A stretch of DNA of 64,000 nucleotides from SHZI01 sp963802215 (GTDB taxonomy: Bacteria; Pseudomonadota; Gammaproteobacteria; Steroidobacterales; GCA-2729495), in NCBI GenBank assembly GCA_963802215.1, contig CAWDHQ010000002.1, positions 744,001-808,000 on the forward strand, given 5' to 3'. Every line of letters starts with the position of its first letter. Position 1 is the stretch's first letter. This document shows, piece after piece, positions 62,696 to 64,000 of the stretch. Below the pieces are notes generated by a model that made no database searches, was not told the DNA's origin, and saw nothing but the letters and a program-made list of their open reading frames with translations. Made by a program: the position numbers and the translations under genes.

Positions 62696-63550
62696 TCAGC
62701 TGCCGGCCCGGACCCGCTGGCCGGAGGGCACACGGCCCTGGCGCCAGGCGCGCACCGCGAAGACCGCGAAGCCGATGGTGCAAGTCAACCCGATTCCAAT
62801 CTCGAGAATGAGGGAGTAGTCGAAACGATAGCGCCCGCTCTTGGGGTCGTAGGACGTGCATATCAACCGAACTTTGTTGAGGAAGTCAGCCACGGGACGT
62901 TCGGGCGTGGTAATGCCCAACGCAAGCCTCTTGAGCGGGTCGACGACCATTGGCGGGTCGAAGTCGGGGCCATACACCTGCCGATGGACCCGGCCGTCAG
63001 CGTCGACGATTGTAACCTGCGCCACGTGGTCAAAGCCGCCCGCCAGCGGTGCGTAGGAGAACCCGAGGTCCGCGGCCAGACGGGCGACTGTCATCTCGTC
63101 GCCGCTCGCGAAGTACCAGCCCGGTACCGCGATGCCGCGTTCCTCAGCGTAATGCCGCATCTGCTCAGGGGTGTCCGCCAGCGTGTCGAAACCGATGCTG
63201 AGCACCGTGAAGCTGTCCGGCCCCAGGACCTCCCGTGCCAGCTCGACGGACCGTGCCAGGTTCGTGGTCAGGGTCGGGCAGACGAAGGCGCAGCTGGTGT
63301 AGATGTAGCTGATGACGAGCGGGCGGCCGCGCAGCGTGGCGAGGTCCAGCGGGCGATTGTCCTGGTCAGTGAAGCGGTAGTCACCGATGACTCGGCCGAC
63401 GGCCGCCTGGCTCAGCCGGAGCGCCTCGTCCGGGTCGACGGGGCCGGCACCGGCCGGAAGCCCCGTGCCCGCCGCGGCGAGCAGGCTGAGCAGCAATGCC
63501 AGTTTCCAGGTACCGGCCGCCTGGCGTCGCCTGAATGTACTGTGGCCCAT
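62696..63550 (-). CDS. SCO1/SenC family protein with C-terminal membrane anchor
   Basis: 284 residues from the ATG at 63550, next to the cyoE stop. A signal peptide (LALLLSLLAAAGTGLPAGAG) precedes the thioredoxin-fold copper site SCAFVCPTL (CxxxC) and His in GGFDHVAQVTIVDADG. A C-terminal helix (LILEIGIGLTCTIGFAVFAV) is an unusual addition that anchors it in the membrane. Role: copper delivery or thiol redox for oxidase assembly. Confidence 0.9.
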   Translation of the reverse strand: MGHSTFRRRQAAGTWKLALLLSLLAAAGTGLPAGAGPVDPDEALRLSQAAVGRVIGDYRFTDQDNRPLDLATLRGRPLVISYIYTSCAFVCPTLTTNLARSVELAREVLGPDSFTVLSIGFDTLADTPEQMRHYAEERGIAVPGWYFASGDEMTVARLAADLGFSYAPLAGGFDHVAQVTIVDADGRVHRQVYGPDFDPPMVVDPLKRLALGITTPERPVADFLNKVRLICTSYDPKSGRYRFDYSLILEIGIGLTCTIGFAVFAVRAWRQGRVPSGQRVRAGS

Positions 63551-63554
63551 GGAC

Positions 63555-64000
63555 TCAGGCCGTGAGCCAGTCAGCGACGACACCACTCCCAATAGCCCCG
63601 GCGAGCAGCAGCCCGAGTTGCCACAGTGAGGCGTGGAAATTGGAGTAGGCATTGGCCCGTGTCGGGGAGCGGACGAAAGCAAAGCTGGCCTTGAGAAACA
63701 GCATGCCGCCAATCACGGCGCAGACCCCATAGAGCCAGCCCGTGGCCAGCAGCGGTGGCGCCAGCGTGAGCCCCACCAGTACCACGGTATGCAGGAAGAT
63801 CACGAGCGCCGTGACACGATCCGGGAGGATGTTGGGCAGCATGGGAATGCCGGCCCGCTCGTAGTCCCGCTTGTTGTAGTACGCCAGGCTCCAGAAATGC
63901 GGTGGCGTCCAGAAAAACAGGGCTGCCGCGAACACCCACGCCGCGGGCGGCAGGGCGGGATCGACGGCAGCGGAGCCCGCGAGGGCGGCAAAGCTGCCAG
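63555..64000 (-). CDS. cyoE: Protohaem IX farnesyltransferase (haem O synthase), partial
   Basis: The C-terminal ~147 residues only; the rest lies beyond 64000. The diagnostic stretch FWTPPHFWSLAYYNKRDYER followed by AGIPMLPNILPDRV is clear, with three to four C-terminal helices. Makes haem O for a haem-copper oxidase. The stop is 4 nt before the SCO start, so the cluster is probably one operon with oxidase genes outside the window. Confidence 0.93.
   Translation of the reverse strand, partial: GSFAALAGSAAVDPALPPAAWVFAAALFFWTPPHFWSLAYYNKRDYERAGIPMLPNILPDRVTALVIFLHTVVLVGLTLAPPLLATGWLYGVCAVIGGMLFLKASFAFVRSPTRANAYSNFHASLWQLGLLLAGAIGSGVVADWLTA

Overview
The window is about 64 kb of GC-rich DNA with short intergenic spacers and gammaproteobacterial gene orders: mreBCD-mrdA divergent from gatCAB, prfA/prmC/moeB near lolB-tRNA-Gln-prs-rplY-pth-ychF, and kdpFABCDE. 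It carries many dispersed REP palindromes starting GTAGGAGCG, of the type seen in Xanthomonadales and pseudomonads. I read it as a gammaproteobacterial chromosome, possibly Xanthomonadales/Steroidobacterales-like; the exact taxon cannot be fixed from the sequence alone.

Layout. 0-9.5 kb: cell-shape operon (minus strand), amidotransferase operon gatCAB, and a cytochrome b561-cytochrome c fusion. 9.5-17.6 kb: high-affinity K+ uptake operon kdpFABC with its sensor pair kdpDE. 17.7-25.3 kb: an AI-2E-family exporter, then a methionine-cycle operon: a SahR-like ArsR-methyltransferase fusion, metF, metH, yjbQ and doxX. 25.3-34.5 kb: MFS transporter, moeB, prmC, a transsulfuration-type PLP enzyme, aquaporin, a DUF885 protein, a cysteine-synthase-like enzyme and prfA. 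34.5-45.8 kb: a TPR protein, lolB, tRNA-Gln, prs, rplY, pth, small hypotheticals, a core-MetE-type methionine synthase, a large secreted Tyr/Gly-rich protein and ychF. hemA and ispE, usual neighbours in this block, are absent here.

45.8-47.0 kb: an IS110-family element inserted inside a REP palindrome at the ychF stop codon. Its upstream non-coding strip folds by eye into the layout of a bridge RNA: a 5' hairpin, a target loop and a donor loop. The target guide matches the conserved REP end, and the donor guides match the element's own ends.

47.8-56.4 kb: a tRNA-Met gene followed by three consecutive cassettes. Each ends in a copy of the tRNA 3' part (38-45 nt) and each begins with a shared motif CCAATCAANNACTTNCG. 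None encodes a recombinase. Cargo: a HigBA toxin-antitoxin pair; a two-component system with a divergent TonB-dependent receptor; and a set of small envelope proteins plus a nucleotidyltransferase pair.

56.4-64 kb (minus strand): a Rieske oxygenase, an FMN-dependent nitronate monooxygenase-like protein, and a respiratory cluster running from a partial cyoE through SCO, a cytochrome b-ferredoxin-MvhD-like fusion, bacteriohemerythrin and HiPIP to a second SCO protein.

A theme of the first 48 kb is the coupling of REP palindromes to gene ends. In at least ten genes the TAG of the REP's leading GTAG is the stop codon. In four others REP DNA is translated into a protein terminus (GatA, MoeB, the MFS transporter at both ends, and the DUF885 signal peptide). 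I saw no full REP palindrome between 48 and 64 kb.
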